The notes: generated by a model from the sequence alone, not told the origin. A stretch of 64,000 nucleotides of DNA from Pseudomonas sp. Irchel 3A7 (GCF_900187565.1 NZ_FYED01000021.1:1-64000); one strand, 5' to 3'; positions 10,737-21,273 are shown, counted from the first letter of the stretch. Numbers and translations: made by a program.

Positions 10737-13700
10737 TTGAAAGACCTACTGAATTTGCTGAAAAACCAGGGTCAAGTCGAAGAGTTCGACGCCATCCGTA
10801 TTGGATTGGCATCGCCTGAGATGATCCGTTCGTGGTCGTTCGGCGAAGTTAAAAAGCCGGAAACCATCAACTACCGTACGTTCAAACCTGAGCGTGACGG
10901 TCTGTTCTGCGCCAAGATCTTTGGCCCGGTAAAGGATTACGAGTGCCTGTGCGGTAAGTACAAGCGCTTGAAGCACCGTGGTGTGATCTGCGAGAAGTGC
11001 GGCGTTGAAGTTGCGCTGGCAAAAGTTCGTCGTGAGCGCATGGCGCACATCGAACTGGCTTCGCCGGTTGCCCACATCTGGTTCCTGAAATCGCTGCCGT
11101 CCCGTATCGGCTTGCTGATGGACATGACCCTGCGTGATATCGAGCGCGTTCTCTACTTCGAGAGCTATGTCGTTATCGATCCAGGCATGACCACCCTTGA
11201 AAAAGGTCAGTTGCTGAACGACGAGCAGTACTTCGAAGCGCTGGAAGAATTCGGCGACGACTTCGATGCCCGCATGGGTGCCGAAGCTGTCCGCGAACTG
11301 CTGCACGCTATCGATCTGGAGCACGAGATTGGCCGTCTGCGTGAAGAAATTCCGCAAACCAACTCCGAAACCAAAATCAAGAAGCTGTCCAAGCGTCTGA
11401 AGTTGATGGAAGCCTTCCAGGGTTCCGGCAACCTGCCAGAGTGGATGGTGCTGACCGTTCTGCCGGTTCTGCCGCCAGACCTGCGTCCACTGGTCCCGCT
11501 GGATGGCGGTCGCTTCGCGACTTCCGACCTCAACGATCTGTATCGTCGAGTGATCAACCGTAACAACCGTTTGAAGCGCCTGCTGGATCTGTCCGCTCCG
11601 GACATCATCGTGCGCAACGAAAAGCGTATGTTGCAGGAAGCCGTCGACGCACTGCTCGACAACGGTCGTCGTGGCCGCGCTATCACCGGTTCCAACAAGC
11701 GTCCTCTGAAATCCCTGGCTGACATGATCAAGGGTAAGCAGGGTCGTTTCCGTCAGAACTTGCTCGGTAAGCGTGTTGACTACTCCGGTCGTTCGGTAAT
11801 TACCGTAGGTCCGACCCTGCGTCTGCACCAGTGCGGTCTGCCGAAGAAGATGGCTCTGGAACTGTTCAAACCGTTCATTTTCGGCAAGCTGGAAATGCGT
11901 GGTCTCGCTACCACCATTAAAGCCGCCAAGAAGATGGTCGAGCGCGAACTGCCAGAGGTTTGGGACGTTCTCGCTGAAGTGATTCGCGAACACCCGGTTC
12001 TTCTCAACCGTGCACCGACCCTTCACCGTCTGGGTATCCAGGCGTTTGAACCGGTACTGATCGAAGGTAAGGCTATCCAGCTGCACCCTCTGGTCTGCGC
12101 TGCGTACAACGCCGACTTCGACGGCGACCAAATGGCCGTGCACGTACCGCTGACACTGGAAGCCCAGTTGGAAGCGCGTGCGTTGATGATGTCGACCAAC
12201 AACATTCTGTCGCCAGCCAACGGTGAGCCGATCATCGTTCCGTCGCAGGACGTTGTATTGGGTCTGTACTACATGACTCGTGAAGCGATCAACGCCAAGG
12301 GTGAAGGTCGCGTGTTCGCGGATCTGCAGGAAGTTGACCGTGTGTTCCGTGCAGGCGAAGCCGCACTGCACGCGAAAGTCAAAGTCCGGATCAACGAAAC
12401 CGTCAACGATCGTGACGGCGGCAGCGTGACCAATACCCGTATCGTCGACACCACTGTCGGCCGTGCGCTGTTGTTCCAGGTTGTGCCAAAGGGTCTGTCC
12501 TTCGACGTCGTCAACTTGCCGATGAAGAAAAAAGCGATCTCCAAGCTGATCAACCAGTGCTACCGCGTGGTTGGTCTGAAAGAGACCGTGATCTTTGCTG
12601 ACCAATTGATGTACACCGGTTTTGCCTATTCGACCATTTCCGGCGTTTCCATCGGCGTTAACGACTTCGTTATCCCGGATGAAAAAGCGCGCATCATCGG
12701 TACTGCTACCGACGAAGTGAAAGAGATCGAAAGTCAGTACGCCTCCGGCCTGGTAACCCAGGGCGAGAAGTACAACAAAGTGATCGACCTTTGGTCCAAG
12801 GCGAACGACGAAGTTTCCAAGGCGATGATGGCCAACCTCTCGAAAGAGAAGGTCATCGATCGTCATGGTGTCGAAGTCGATCAGGAGTCCTTCAACTCGA
12901 TGTACATGATGGCCGACTCGGGCGCACGGGGTTCTGCTGCGCAGATCCGTCAGCTCGCCGGTATGCGTGGCCTGATGGCCAAGCCGGACGGTTCCATCAT
13001 CGAAACGCCGATTACTGCGAACTTCCGTGAAGGTTTGAGCGTACTTCAGTACTTCATCTCCACTCACGGTGCTCGTAAAGGTCTGGCGGATACCGCGTTG
13101 AAAACTGCGAACTCCGGTTACCTGACTCGTCGTCTGGTAGACGTAGCGCAGGATCTGGTTGTAACCGAGATCGATTGCGGCACCGAGCACGGCTTGCTGA
13201 TGACTCCGCACATTGAAGGCGGTGACGTTGTAGAGCCGTTGGGTGAGCGCGTATTGGGTCGTGTTATCGCCCGTGACGTGTTCAAGCCAGGTACCGAGGA
13301 CGTCATCGTTCCTGCCGGCACCCTGGTAGACGAGAAGTGGGTTGAGTTCATCGAGCTGAACAGCATCGACGAAGTGATCGTGCGTTCGCCGATCAGCTGC
13401 GAAACCCGCTACGGCATTTGCGCCAAGTGCTACGGTCGTGACCTGGCTCGTGGTCACCAGGTGAACATCGGTGAGGCGGTCGGCGTTATCGCGGCCCAGT
13501 CCATCGGTGAGCCGGGTACCCAGCTGACGATGCGTACGTTCCACATCGGTGGTGCGGCAAGCCGGACCTCAGCAGCCGACAGCGTTCAGGTGAAGAACGG
13601 CGGTACCGTCCGTCTGCATAACCTGAAGCATGTTGAGCGAGTGGATGGTCACCTGGTGGCTGTGTCCCGTTCCGGTGAGCTGGCGATCGCTGATGACTTC

Positions 13701-14936
13701 GGTCGTGAGCGCGAGCGCTACAAGCTGCCGTACGGTGCCGTGATTTCGGTTAAAGAAGGTGACAAGGTCGACGCTGGCGCAATCGTGGCCAAGTGGGATC
13801 CGCACACTCACCCGATCGTTACCGAAATGAAAGGTACCGTGACCTACGTGGGCATGGAAGAAGGCATCACGATCAAGCGTCAGACTGACGAATTGACCGG
13901 TATGACCAACATTGAAGTTCTCGACGCCAAAGATCGTCCAGCTGCCGGTAAAGATATCCGTCCTGCTGTGAAGATGGTCGACGACAACGGCAAGGATCTG
14001 TTGCTGCCAGGTACTGACGTTATCGCTCAGTACTTCCTGCCGGCCAACGCCCTGGTCGGTGTGGCTGACGGTGCGAAAATCGCGATCGGTGATGTTATCG
14101 CTCGTATTCCGCAAGAGACTTCCAAGACCCGTGACATCACCGGTGGTCTGCCGCGTGTTGCCGACTTGTTCGAGGCTCGTCGTCCGAAAGAAGCGTCGAT
14201 TCTGGCTGAAGTCAGCGGCACCATCGCGTTCGGTAAAGAGACCAAGGGCAAGCGCCGTCTGGTTATCACCCCGAACGACGGTAGCGATCCGTACGAAGAG
14301 CTGATTCCGAAGTGGCGTCACCTGAACGTCTTCGAAGGCGAACAAGTGAACCGCGGCGAAGTCATCTCCGACGGTCCAAGCGATCCGCATGACATCCTGC
14401 GTTTGCTGGGTGTAAGTGCGCTGGCCAAGTACATCGTCAACGAGATCCAGGACGTTTACCGTCTGCAAGGCGTGAAGATCAACGATAAGCACATCGAGAC
14501 CATCCTGCGTCAGATGCTGCGTAAGGTTGAAATCGCTGAATCCGGCGATTCCAGTTTCATCAAGGGCGACCAGATGGAATTGACTCACGTTCTGGTAGAG
14601 AACGAGCGTTTGAGCAACGAAGACAAGTTTGTCTCCAAGTTCACTCGCGTTCTGCTGGGTATCACCAAGGCGTCGTTGTCCACCGAATCGTTCATCTCGG
14701 CGGCTTCCTTCCAGGAAACCACTCGCGTACTGACCGAGGCGGCGGTAACCGGCAAGCGCGACTACCTGCGCGGCCTGAAAGAAAACGTGGTCGTGGGTCG
14801 TCTGATCCCGGCCGGTACCGGCCTGGCTTATCACAGCGAGCGTAAGCGTCGCCGTGATGCAGACAAGCCGTTGCGCGTGAGCGCCAGTGAAGTGGAAGCT
14901 GCACTGACCGAAGCGCTGAACTCGAGCGGTAACTGA
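10737..14936 (+). CDS. rpoC: DNA-directed RNA polymerase subunit beta'
   Basis: Beta' carries the catalytic magnesium and the clamp. The protein has 1399 residues. The N-terminal zinc ribbon is seen as CLCGKY then CEKCG near residue 70-90. The catalytic NADFDGDQMAVH is near 458-469, the trigger-loop/bridge-helix region MRTFHIGGAAS is near 930, and the second zinc site is CETRYGICAKCYG. The start is TTG at 10737 with AGGAGGAAA 7 bases upstream, an almost perfect ribosome binding site that offsets the weak start codon. The C-terminus is complete. Confidence 0.98.
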   Translation: MKDLLNLLKNQGQVEEFDAIRIGLASPEMIRSWSFGEVKKPETINYRTFKPERDGLFCAKIFGPVKDYECLCGKYKRLKHRGVICEKCGVEVALAKVRRERMAHIELASPVAHIWFLKSLPSRIGLLMDMTLRDIERVLYFESYVVIDPGMTTLEKGQLLNDEQYFEALEEFGDDFDARMGAEAVRELLHAIDLEHEIGRLREEIPQTNSETKIKKLSKRLKLMEAFQGSGNLPEWMVLTVLPVLPPDLRPLVPLDGGRFATSDLNDLYRRVINRNNRLKRLLDLSAPDIIVRNEKRMLQEAVDALLDNGRRGRAITGSNKRPLKSLADMIKGKQGRFRQNLLGKRVDYSGRSVITVGPTLRLHQCGLPKKMALELFKPFIFGKLEMRGLATTIKAAKKMVERELPEVWDVLAEVIREHPVLLNRAPTLHRLGIQAFEPVLIEGKAIQLHPLVCAAYNADFDGDQMAVHVPLTLEAQLEARALMMSTNNILSPANGEPIIVPSQDVVLGLYYMTREAINAKGEGRVFADLQEVDRVFRAGEAALHAKVKVRINETVNDRDGGSVTNTRIVDTTVGRALLFQVVPKGLSFDVVNLPMKKKAISKLINQCYRVVGLKETVIFADQLMYTGFAYSTISGVSIGVNDFVIPDEKARIIGTATDEVKEIESQYASGLVTQGEKYNKVIDLWSKANDEVSKAMMANLSKEKVIDRHGVEVDQESFNSMYMMADSGARGSAAQIRQLAGMRGLMAKPDGSIIETPITANFREGLSVLQYFISTHGARKGLADTALKTANSGYLTRRLVDVAQDLVVTEIDCGTEHGLLMTPHIEGGDVVEPLGERVLGRVIARDVFKPGTEDVIVPAGTLVDEKWVEFIELNSIDEVIVRSPISCETRYGICAKCYGRDLARGHQVNIGEAVGVIAAQSIGEPGTQLTMRTFHIGGAASRTSAADSVQVKNGGTVRLHNLKHVERVDGHLVAVSRSGELAIADDFGRERERYKLPYGAVISVKEGDKVDAGAIVAKWDPHTHPIVTEMKGTVTYVGMEEGITIKRQTDELTGMTNIEVLDAKDRPAAGKDIRPAVKMVDDNGKDLLLPGTDVIAQYFLPANALVGVADGAKIAIGDVIARIPQETSKTRDITGGLPRVADLFEARRPKEASILAEVSGTIAFGKETKGKRRLVITPNDGSDPYEELIPKWRHLNVFEGEQVNRGEVISDGPSDPHDILRLLGVSALAKYIVNEIQDVYRLQGVKINDKHIETILRQMLRKVEIAESGDSSFIKGDQMELTHVLVENERLSNEDKFVSKFTRVLLGITKASLSTESFISAASFQETTRVLTEAAVTGKRDYLRGLKENVVVGRLIPAGTGLAYHSERKRRRDADKPLRVSASEVEAALTEALNSSGN

Positions 14937-15032
14937 GTTCTGCGGTAAATGAGCGTAAGGCCCTGGTCGCTCCGTTCATCGTATCGAGACAAATTGTCGA
15001 GGTTCGGTGAGTGGGGAGGGCGGGGCCTTGCC

Positions 15033-15061
15033 TTGACTGGGGACAAGATCCTCTTTAGACT
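15033..15061 (+). promoter_or_regulatory. Promoter of the str operon (rpsL-rpsG-fusA-tuf)
   Basis: TTGACT (15033-15038) and TAGACT (15056-15061) are separated by 17 bases in the 216-base gap between rpoC and rpsL. This leaves a 5' leader of roughly 85 bases before rpsL. Confidence 0.7.
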
Positions 15062-15152
15062 CTTGTACCCCTAAATTTGGCGGGGATTCGTTCCTGCCAT
15101 TTTGCTTTTCTTGCAAGACAATAGCGTCGCAAGACAACAGTGGAGCTAGTAG

Positions 15153-15524
15153 ATGGCAACTATCAACCAGCTGGTACGTCAGCCGCGTAAGCGTATCGTC
15201 GAGAAATCCGACGTGCCTGCGCTGCAGAACTGCCCGCAACGTCGTGGCGTGTGCACCCGTGTGTACACCACCACGCCGAAAAAACCTAACTCGGCACTGC
15301 GTAAAGTATGCCGTGTGCGCCTGACCAACGGTTTCGAGGTTTCCTCGTACATCGGCGGTGAAGGTCACAACCTGCAAGAGCACAGCGTGGTACTGATCCG
15401 CGGCGGTCGTGTAAAAGACTTGCCAGGTGTTCGTTATCACACCGTTCGCGGTTCTTTGGATACTTCCGGCGTTAAGGGTCGTAACCAGGGTCGTTCGAAG
15501 TACGGTACCAAGCGTCCGAAGTAA
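15153..15524 (+). CDS. rpsL: 30S ribosomal protein S12
   Basis: S12 lies at the decoding centre and controls codon-anticodon proofreading. The 123 residues are complete. Lys43 (TTTPKKPNS) and Lys88 (GGRVKDLPG), the positions where streptomycin resistance arises, are wild type. Asp89, the methylthiolation site known in E. coli, is present. It is the first gene of the str operon; rpsG follows after 119 bases of non-coding leader, a longer gap than between most genes here. Confidence 0.97.
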
Positions 15525-15643
15525 TGGTCGCTTGCTGCAAAAAACTGATTTCTATTTTTCTGAGTCGATAAGAGTAAGGTCGGAGGCGTCCCGTAGTGGG
15601 CACCGATTCCGAGCGAACCTGAAGACCGTTTGAGGGCTTATCC

Positions 15644-16114
15644 ATGCCAAGAAGACGCGTAGCAGCCAAGCGCGAAGTGCTTGACGATCCAAAATACGGA
15701 AGCCAAATCCTGGCCAAGTTCATGAACCACGTGATGGAAAGCGGCAAGAAAGCCGTTGCCGAGCGTATCGTTTATGGCGCGCTGGAAAAGGTTAAAGAAC
15801 GCAAGAACAGCGACCCCCTGGAAATCTTCGAGAAAGCTCTCGACGCCATCGCTCCGCTGGTCGAAGTAAAGTCGCGCCGTGTAGGCGGTGCTACTTACCA
15901 GGTTCCGGTTGAAGTTCGTCCGTCCCGTCGTAACGCTCTGGCAATGCGCTGGTTGGTAGACTTCGCCCGTAAGCGCGGCGAGAAGTCTATGGCTCTGCGT
16001 TTGGCTGGCGAACTGTTGGACGCTGCCGAAGGTAAAGGTGCTGCAGTTAAGAAGCGTGAAGACGTGCACCGTATGGCTGAAGCTAACAAAGCTTTCTCGC
16101 ACTACCGCTTCTAA
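15644..16114 (+). CDS. rpsG: 30S ribosomal protein S7
   Basis: S7 starts assembly of the 30S head and contacts E-site tRNA and mRNA. The 156 residues begin [20 protein letters not shown] and are the expected length. In E. coli S7 is the translational repressor of the str operon through the rpsL-rpsG spacer; the 119-base spacer here could play the same part, but I did not identify a specific structure. fusA follows after 30 bases. Confidence 0.97.
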
Positions 16115-16144
16115 TTTTAGCGTCACTAATTTTGCGAGGGCTTT

Positions 16145-18250
16145 ATGGCTCGTACTACACCGATTAATCGCTACCGTAACATTGGTATCGTTGCTCACGT
16201 GGATGCTGGTAAAACCACCACCACCGAGCGCGTCCTTTTTTACACCGGCAAAAGCCACAAGATGGGCGAGGTGCATGACGGCGCCGCGACCACGGACTGG
16301 ATGGTGCAGGAGCAGGAGCGTGGTATTACCATTACTTCTGCTGCTATTACCGCCTTCTGGCAAGGTTCTGCGAAGCAGCACAAAGACCAATACCGCTTTA
16401 ACGTTATTGACACCCCGGGCCACGTTGACTTCACCATTGAAGTTGAGCGTTCCCTGCGTGTACTCGACGGCGCGGTCGTTGTGTTCTGTGGTACTTCGGG
16501 CGTTGAGCCTCAGTCCGAAACCGTATGGCGTCAAGCCAACAAGTACGGCGTTCCACGTATCGTTTACGTGAACAAGATGGACCGTGCCGGCGCGAACTTC
16601 CTGCGCGTGATCGCTCAGATCAAGCAGCGTCTGGGTCACACTCCGGTGCCAATCCAGTTGGCTATCGGTTCCGAAGACAACTTCCAGGGTCAGATCGATC
16701 TGATGACCATGGAAGCGGTTTACTGGAACGATGCTGACAAGGGTATGACCCCTCGTCGCGAAGCTATCCCTGCTGAACTGCAGGAGCTGGCTGAAGAGTG
16801 GCGCAGCAACATGGTTGAGGCTGCGGCCGAAGCCAGTGAAGAGCTGATGAACAAGTACCTCGAAGGTGAAGAGCTTTCCATCGAGGAAATCAAGGCCGCT
16901 CTGCGTCAGCGTACTATCGCTGGTGAGATTGTTCTGGCTGTTTGCGGTTCTTCCTTCAAGAACAAGGGTGTTCCCCTGGTTCTCGACGCCGTTATCGACT
17001 ACCTGCCGGCTCCAACCGACATTCCTGCCATCAAGGGTACTGACCCGGATGACGAGGAAAAGCAAATGGAGCGTCATGCAGACGACAACGAGCCGTTCTC
17101 GGCTCTGGCGTTCAAGATCGCTACCGACCCATTCGTGGGTACCTTGACCTTCGTCCGCGTTTACTCGGGCGTGTTGGCATCCGGCGACGGCGTGATCAAC
17201 TCGGTTAAAGGCAAGAAAGAGCGCGTGGGTCGTATGGTGCAAATGCACGCAAACGCCCGTGAAGAGATCAAGGAAGTGCGCGCTGGTGACATCGCGGCCC
17301 TGATCGGCATGAAGGACGTCACCACTGGTGAAACCTTGTGCAACGCTGACAAGCCAATCATCCTGGTTCGCATGGACTTCCCGGAGCCGGTTATTTCGGT
17401 TGCCGTAGAGCCTAAGACGAAGGATGACCAGGAAAAAATGGGTATCGCTCTGGGCAAACTTGCTCAGGAAGACCCGTCTTTCCGCGTCAAAACTGATGAA
17501 GAGACTGGTCAAACGATCATCTCCGGCATGGGCGAGTTGCACCTGGACATCCTGGTTGACCGGATGCGCCGTGAGTTCAACGTCGAAGCCAACATCGGTA
17601 AGCCTCAAGTTTCGTACCGTGAGCGCATCACGAAGAGCTGCGAAATCGAAGGCAAGTTCGTTCGTCAGTCCGGCGGTCGTGGCCAGTTCGGTCATTGCTG
17701 GATCCGTTTTGCACCTGCTGACGAAGGTCAGGAAGGTCTGCAATTCCTGAACGAAGTAGTGGGTGGTGTGGTTCCTAAGGAATACATCCCGGCTATCCAG
17801 AAGGGTATCGAAGAGCAGATGAAGAACGGTGTTGTTGCCGGCTATCCGCTGATCGGCCTGAAGGCTACCGTGTTTGATGGTTCTTACCACGACGTCGACT
17901 CGAACGAGATGGCGTTTAAGGTGGCTGCTTCCATGGCGACCAAGCAACTGGCCCAGAAGGGTGGTGGTGAGTTGCTCGAGCCGATCATGGCGGTAGAGGT
18001 TGTTACGCCTGAAGACTATATGGGTGACGTGATGGGCGACCTGAACCGTCGTCGCGGCATGATTCTGGGTATGGAAGACACGGTTTCCGGTAAGGTTATC
18101 CGTGCTGAAGTTCCGTTGGGCGAGATGTTCGGTTATGCGACCGACGTTCGTTCGATGTCCCAGGGTCGCGCAAGCTACTCTATGGAATTCAAAAAATACA
18201 ATACGGCTCCGTCGCACATCGTCGAAACCGTTACCAAAAAACAAGGCTGA
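16145..18250 (+). CDS. fusA: Elongation factor G
   Basis: EF-G is the GTPase that drives tRNA-mRNA translocation and, with RRF, ribosome recycling. The 701-residue protein has the GTP motifs AHVDAGKTTTTER (G1, about 17-29), DTPGHVDFT (G3, about 88-96) and NKMDR (G4, about 142-146), followed by domains II-V. Its place between rpsG and tuf marks it as the main translational copy (FusA1 type) rather than a paralogue specialised for recycling. tuf starts 30 bases downstream in the same operon. Confidence 0.97.
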   Translation: MARTTPINRYRNIGIVAHVDAGKTTTTERVLFYTGKSHKMGEVHDGAATTDWMVQEQERGITITSAAITAFWQGSAKQHKDQYRFNVIDTPGHVDFTIEVERSLRVLDGAVVVFCGTSGVEPQSETVWRQANKYGVPRIVYVNKMDRAGANFLRVIAQIKQRLGHTPVPIQLAIGSEDNFQGQIDLMTMEAVYWNDADKGMTPRREAIPAELQELAEEWRSNMVEAAAEASEELMNKYLEGEELSIEEIKAALRQRTIAGEIVLAVCGSSFKNKGVPLVLDAVIDYLPAPTDIPAIKGTDPDDEEKQMERHADDNEPFSALAFKIATDPFVGTLTFVRVYSGVLASGDGVINSVKGKKERVGRMVQMHANAREEIKEVRAGDIAALIGMKDVTTGETLCNADKPIILVRMDFPEPVISVAVEPKTKDDQEKMGIALGKLAQEDPSFRVKTDEETGQTIISGMGELHLDILVDRMRREFNVEANIGKPQVSYRERITKSCEIEGKFVRQSGGRGQFGHCWIRFAPADEGQEGLQFLNEVVGGVVPKEYIPAIQKGIEEQMKNGVVAGYPLIGLKATVFDGSYHDVDSNEMAFKVAASMATKQLAQKGGGELLEPIMAVEVVTPEDYMGDVMGDLNRRRGMILGMEDTVSGKVIRAEVPLGEMFGYATDVRSMSQGRASYSMEFKKYNTAPSHIVETVTKKQG

Positions 18251-18280
18251 TTCAGTCCTTTAGGCAAGGAGTTAATTGTC

Positions 18281-19474
18281 GTGGCTAAAGAAAAATTTGA
18301 TCGTTCCCTACCGCACGTCAACGTTGGCACTATCGGTCACGTTGACCACGGTAAAACCACTCTGACCGCTGCTCTGACTCGCGTCTGCTCCGAAGTTTTC
18401 GGTTCGGCCGTAGTTGAATTCGACAAGATCGACAGCGCTCCAGAAGAAAAAGCTCGTGGTATCACCATCAATACCGCGCACGTCGAGTACAACTCGAACA
18501 TTCGTCACTACGCTCACGTTGACTGCCCAGGTCACGCTGACTACGTGAAGAACATGATCACCGGTGCTGCCCAGATGGACGGCGCGATCCTGGTTTGCTC
18601 GGCCGCTGATGGTCCGATGCCACAAACCCGTGAGCACATCCTGCTGTCCCGTCAGGTAGGCGTTCCGTACATCGTGGTTTTCCTGAACAAGGCTGACCTG
18701 GTAGACGACGCAGAGCTGCTGGAACTGGTTGAGATGGAAGTTCGCGACCTGCTGAGCACCTACGACTTCCCAGGCGACGACACTCCGATCATCATCGGTT
18801 CGGCTCGTATGGCGCTGGAAGGCAAAGACGATAACGAAATGGGCACCAGCGCTGTTCGCAAGCTGGTTGAAACTCTGGATACCTACATCCCAGAGCCAGA
18901 GCGTGCTATCGACAAGCCATTCCTGATGCCAATCGAAGACGTATTCTCGATCTCCGGTCGCGGTACTGTTGTGACTGGTCGTATCGAGCGCGGTATCGTT
19001 CGCGTTCAAGATGCACTGGAAATCGTTGGTCTGCGTGACACCACCACCACCACCTGCACCGGTGTTGAGATGTTCCGTAAGCTGCTCGACGAAGGTCGTG
19101 CTGGCGAGAACTGTGGCGTTCTGCTGCGTGGTACCAAGCGTGACGACGTTGAGCGTGGCCAGGTTCTGGTTAAGCCAGGTTCGGTTAAGCCGCACACCAA
19201 GTTCACCGCAGAAGTTTACGTTCTGAGCAAGGAAGAAGGCGGTCGTCACACTCCGTTCTTCAAAGGCTACCGTCCACAGTTCTACTTCCGTACTACTGAC
19301 GTGACCGGTAACTGCGAGCTGCCAGAAGGCGTTGAAATGGTAATGCCAGGCGATAACATTCAAATGACTGTTACCCTGATCAAAACCATCGCAATGGAAG
19401 ACGGTCTGCGCTTCGCTATCCGTGAAGGCGGCCGTACCGTTGGTGCTGGCGTTGTAGCTAAAATCATCGAGTAA
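18281..19474 (+). CDS. tuf: Elongation factor Tu
   Basis: EF-Tu carries aminoacyl-tRNA to the ribosome as a GTP complex. The 397 residues contain GHVDHGKTT (G1, about 19-27), DCPGHADYVKNMITGA (G3), NKADLVDD (G4) and GSARMAL, followed by the two beta-barrel domains. The start codon is GTG with AAGGAG 8-9 bases upstream. In P. aeruginosa a second, near-identical tuf lies between tRNA-Thr and tRNA-Trp; that site (2789-2961) is empty here, so this could be the only copy. A strong terminator follows. Confidence 0.97.
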   Translation: MAKEKFDRSLPHVNVGTIGHVDHGKTTLTAALTRVCSEVFGSAVVEFDKIDSAPEEKARGITINTAHVEYNSNIRHYAHVDCPGHADYVKNMITGAAQMDGAILVCSAADGPMPQTREHILLSRQVGVPYIVVFLNKADLVDDAELLELVEMEVRDLLSTYDFPGDDTPIIIGSARMALEGKDDNEMGTSAVRKLVETLDTYIPEPERAIDKPFLMPIEDVFSISGRGTVVTGRIERGIVRVQDALEIVGLRDTTTTTCTGVEMFRKLLDEGRAGENCGVLLRGTKRDDVERGQVLVKPGSVKPHTKFTAEVYVLSKEEGGRHTPFFKGYRPQFYFRTTDVTGNCELPEGVEMVMPGDNIQMTVTLIKTIAMEDGLRFAIREGGRTVGAGVVAKIIE

Positions 19475-19503
19475 ACTCTTTTCGAGTGAGCTTTGATGTT
19501 TTG

Positions 19504-19534
19504 AAAAAGCCCCCGCTCAGCGGGGGCTTTTTTA
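19504..19534 (+). terminator. str operon terminator
   Basis: AAAAAGCCCCCGC-TCA-GCGGGGGCTTTTTT is a strong intrinsic terminator. The -35 box of the S10 promoter begins 6 bases later. Confidence 0.93.
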
Positions 19535-19539
19535 TTGGG

Positions 19540-19568
19540 TTGACACCTATCTGGGGCGTCTATAGAAT
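19540..19568 (+). promoter_or_regulatory. S10 operon promoter
   Basis: Consensus TTGACA (19540-19545), 17-base spacer and TAGAAT (19563-19568), followed by a TTGCGCCTCC start region. It leaves a leader of only about 55 bases before rpsJ, much shorter than the E. coli S10 leader. Confidence 0.85.
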
Positions 19569-19630
19569 TGCGCCTCCTTTTAACGGGCGTATTGCGCCCG
19601 GTGGGAATAGCAGCCGGAGTCTGAAATCCA

Positions 19631-19942
19631 ATGCAAAATCAGCAAATCCGTATCAGGTTGAAGGCTTTCGACCATCGCCTGATCGACCAATCCACCCAGG
19701 AAATCGTGGAAACCGCGAAACGTACTGGTGCTCAAGTGCGTGGTCCAATTCCACTGCCTACCCGTAAAGAGCGGTTCACCGTTCTGGTCTCCCCGCACGT
19801 CAACAAAGACGCGCGTGACCAGTACGAGATCCGTACTCATAAGCGCGTTCTGGATATCGTCCAGCCAACGGATAAAACCGTTGATGCACTTATGAAGCTT
19901 GATCTTGCGGCCGGTGTGGAAGTGCAGATCAGCCTCGGCTAA
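19631..19942 (+). CDS. rpsJ: 30S ribosomal protein S10
   Basis: S10 is part of the 30S head and, as NusE, joins NusB in rRNA antitermination and contacts the KOW domain of NusG. The 103 residues are the usual length, starting [19 protein letters not shown], with the conserved loop [15 protein letters not shown]. It opens the S10 operon. An 80-base gap before rplC is long for this operon and could hold a control element, but nothing specific was recognised. Confidence 0.97.
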
Positions 19943-20022
19943 GACTCGGTCTTAGTCGTGTAACGCTCTGAAATGGGCGGCCATAGCGGGTGAAAGCCCC
20001 GTACACTCATGAGGTTTACAAC

Positions 20023-20658
20023 ATGACTATTGGTGTAGTCGGTCGTAAATGCGGTATGACCCGTATTTTCACCGAAGAAGGTGTCTCCATTCCGGTCACG
20101 GTCATTGAGATCGAGCCGAATCGCGTCACCCAGTTCAAAACTGAAGAGACCGATGGCTATCGTGCAGTGCAAGTCACTGTCGGCGAGCGTCGTGCTTCGC
20201 GTGTAACAGCAGCTCAGGCTGGCCACTTCGCCAAGGCGAACGTTGCCGCTGGTCGTACCGTAATGGAATTCCGCCTTGAAGAAGGCGAGTACCAGGCCGG
20301 CGATCTGATCAACGCTGAAATCTTCGCCGCTGGTCAACTGGTTGATGTAACCGGTCAGTCCAAAGGTAAAGGCTTCCAGGGTACGATCAAGCGTTGGAAC
20401 TTCCGCGGGCAAGATAACACCCACGGTAACTCCGTATCCCACCGCGTTCCAGGCTCTATCGGCCAGTGCCAGACTCCTGGTCGTGTATTCAAGGGCAAAA
20501 AAATGTCCGGTCATATGGGCGCTGAGCGCGTGACCGTGCAGTCCCTCGAAGTAGTGCGCGTGGACGCTGAACGCAATCTGTTGTTGGTCAAGGGCGCTGT
20601 TCCTGGCGCTACTGGCGGCAACTTGGTTGTACGTCCAGCAGCCAAGGCTCGCGGTTAA
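20023..20658 (+). CDS. rplC: 50S ribosomal protein L3
   Basis: L3 is an early assembly protein whose long loop reaches the peptidyl transferase centre. The 211 residues include the loop sequence GNSVSHRVPGSIGQCQTPG; the glutamine in GQCQTPG is the site methylated by PrmB in enterobacteria. The start MTIGVVGRKCGM at 20023 is chosen over an in-frame ATG 11 codons upstream, as it matches the family N-terminus. rplD follows after 12 bases. Confidence 0.96.
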   Translation: MTIGVVGRKCGMTRIFTEEGVSIPVTVIEIEPNRVTQFKTEETDGYRAVQVTVGERRASRVTAAQAGHFAKANVAAGRTVMEFRLEEGEYQAGDLINAEIFAAGQLVDVTGQSKGKGFQGTIKRWNFRGQDNTHGNSVSHRVPGSIGQCQTPGRVFKGKKMSGHMGAERVTVQSLEVVRVDAERNLLLVKGAVPGATGGNLVVRPAAKARG

Positions 20659-20670
20659 GGGGAAGCTGAC

Positions 20671-21273
20671 ATGCAATTAAATGTAAATGACGCTCAAGCG
20701 ATCGAAGTTTCCGAACTGACATTTGGCGGCGAATTCAACGAGACGCTGGTTCACCAAGCAGTCGTGGCCTACATGGCCGGCGGCCGCCAGGGTAGCAAGC
20801 AGCAAAAGACCCGTTCCGACGTTTCCGGTGGCGGCAAGCGCCCATGGCGTCAGAAAGGTACTGGCCGTGCTCGTGCCGGTACTATCCGTAGCCCAATCTG
20901 GCGTGGCGGCGGCACCACTTTCGCAGCTCGTCCTCAGGATCACTCCCAGAAGCTGAACAAGAAGATGTATCGCGCAGCAATGCGTTCCATCCTTGCTGAG
21001 CTGGTGCGTACTGATCGTCTGGTCGTGGTTCAGGATTTCGCCGTTGAAACGCCGAAAACCAAAGACCTGCTGGGCAAGCTGAACAACATGAGCCTGACCG
21101 ACGTTTTGATCGTGTCGGACGCTGTTGATCAGAACCTGTACCTGGCTGCTCGCAACCTGCCGCACGTAGATGTACGTGATGTGCAAGGTTCCGATCCAGT
21201 TAGTCTGATCGCATACGACAAGGTGTTGATCACCGTGTCGGCCGTGAAGAAATTCGAGGAGCTGCTGGGATGA
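20671..21273 (+). CDS. rplD: 50S ribosomal protein L4
   Basis: L4 lines the nascent-chain exit tunnel with its extended loop. In E. coli it also represses the S10 operon at both transcription and translation. The 200 residues contain the loop as [19 protein letters not shown] (about 61-79). The short S10 leader in this genome makes a copy of the E. coli L4 attenuator unlikely, so regulation may differ. Its stop overlaps the ATG of rplW by four bases (ATGA). Confidence 0.97.

Noticed and set aside
10746..18244. Long minus-strand open frames opposite rpoC (932 and 421 codons) and rpsG-fusA (868 codons)
   Set aside because: Same cause as for rpoB: the sense genes avoid TTA, CTA and TCA. No ribosome binding sites or family motifs were seen.
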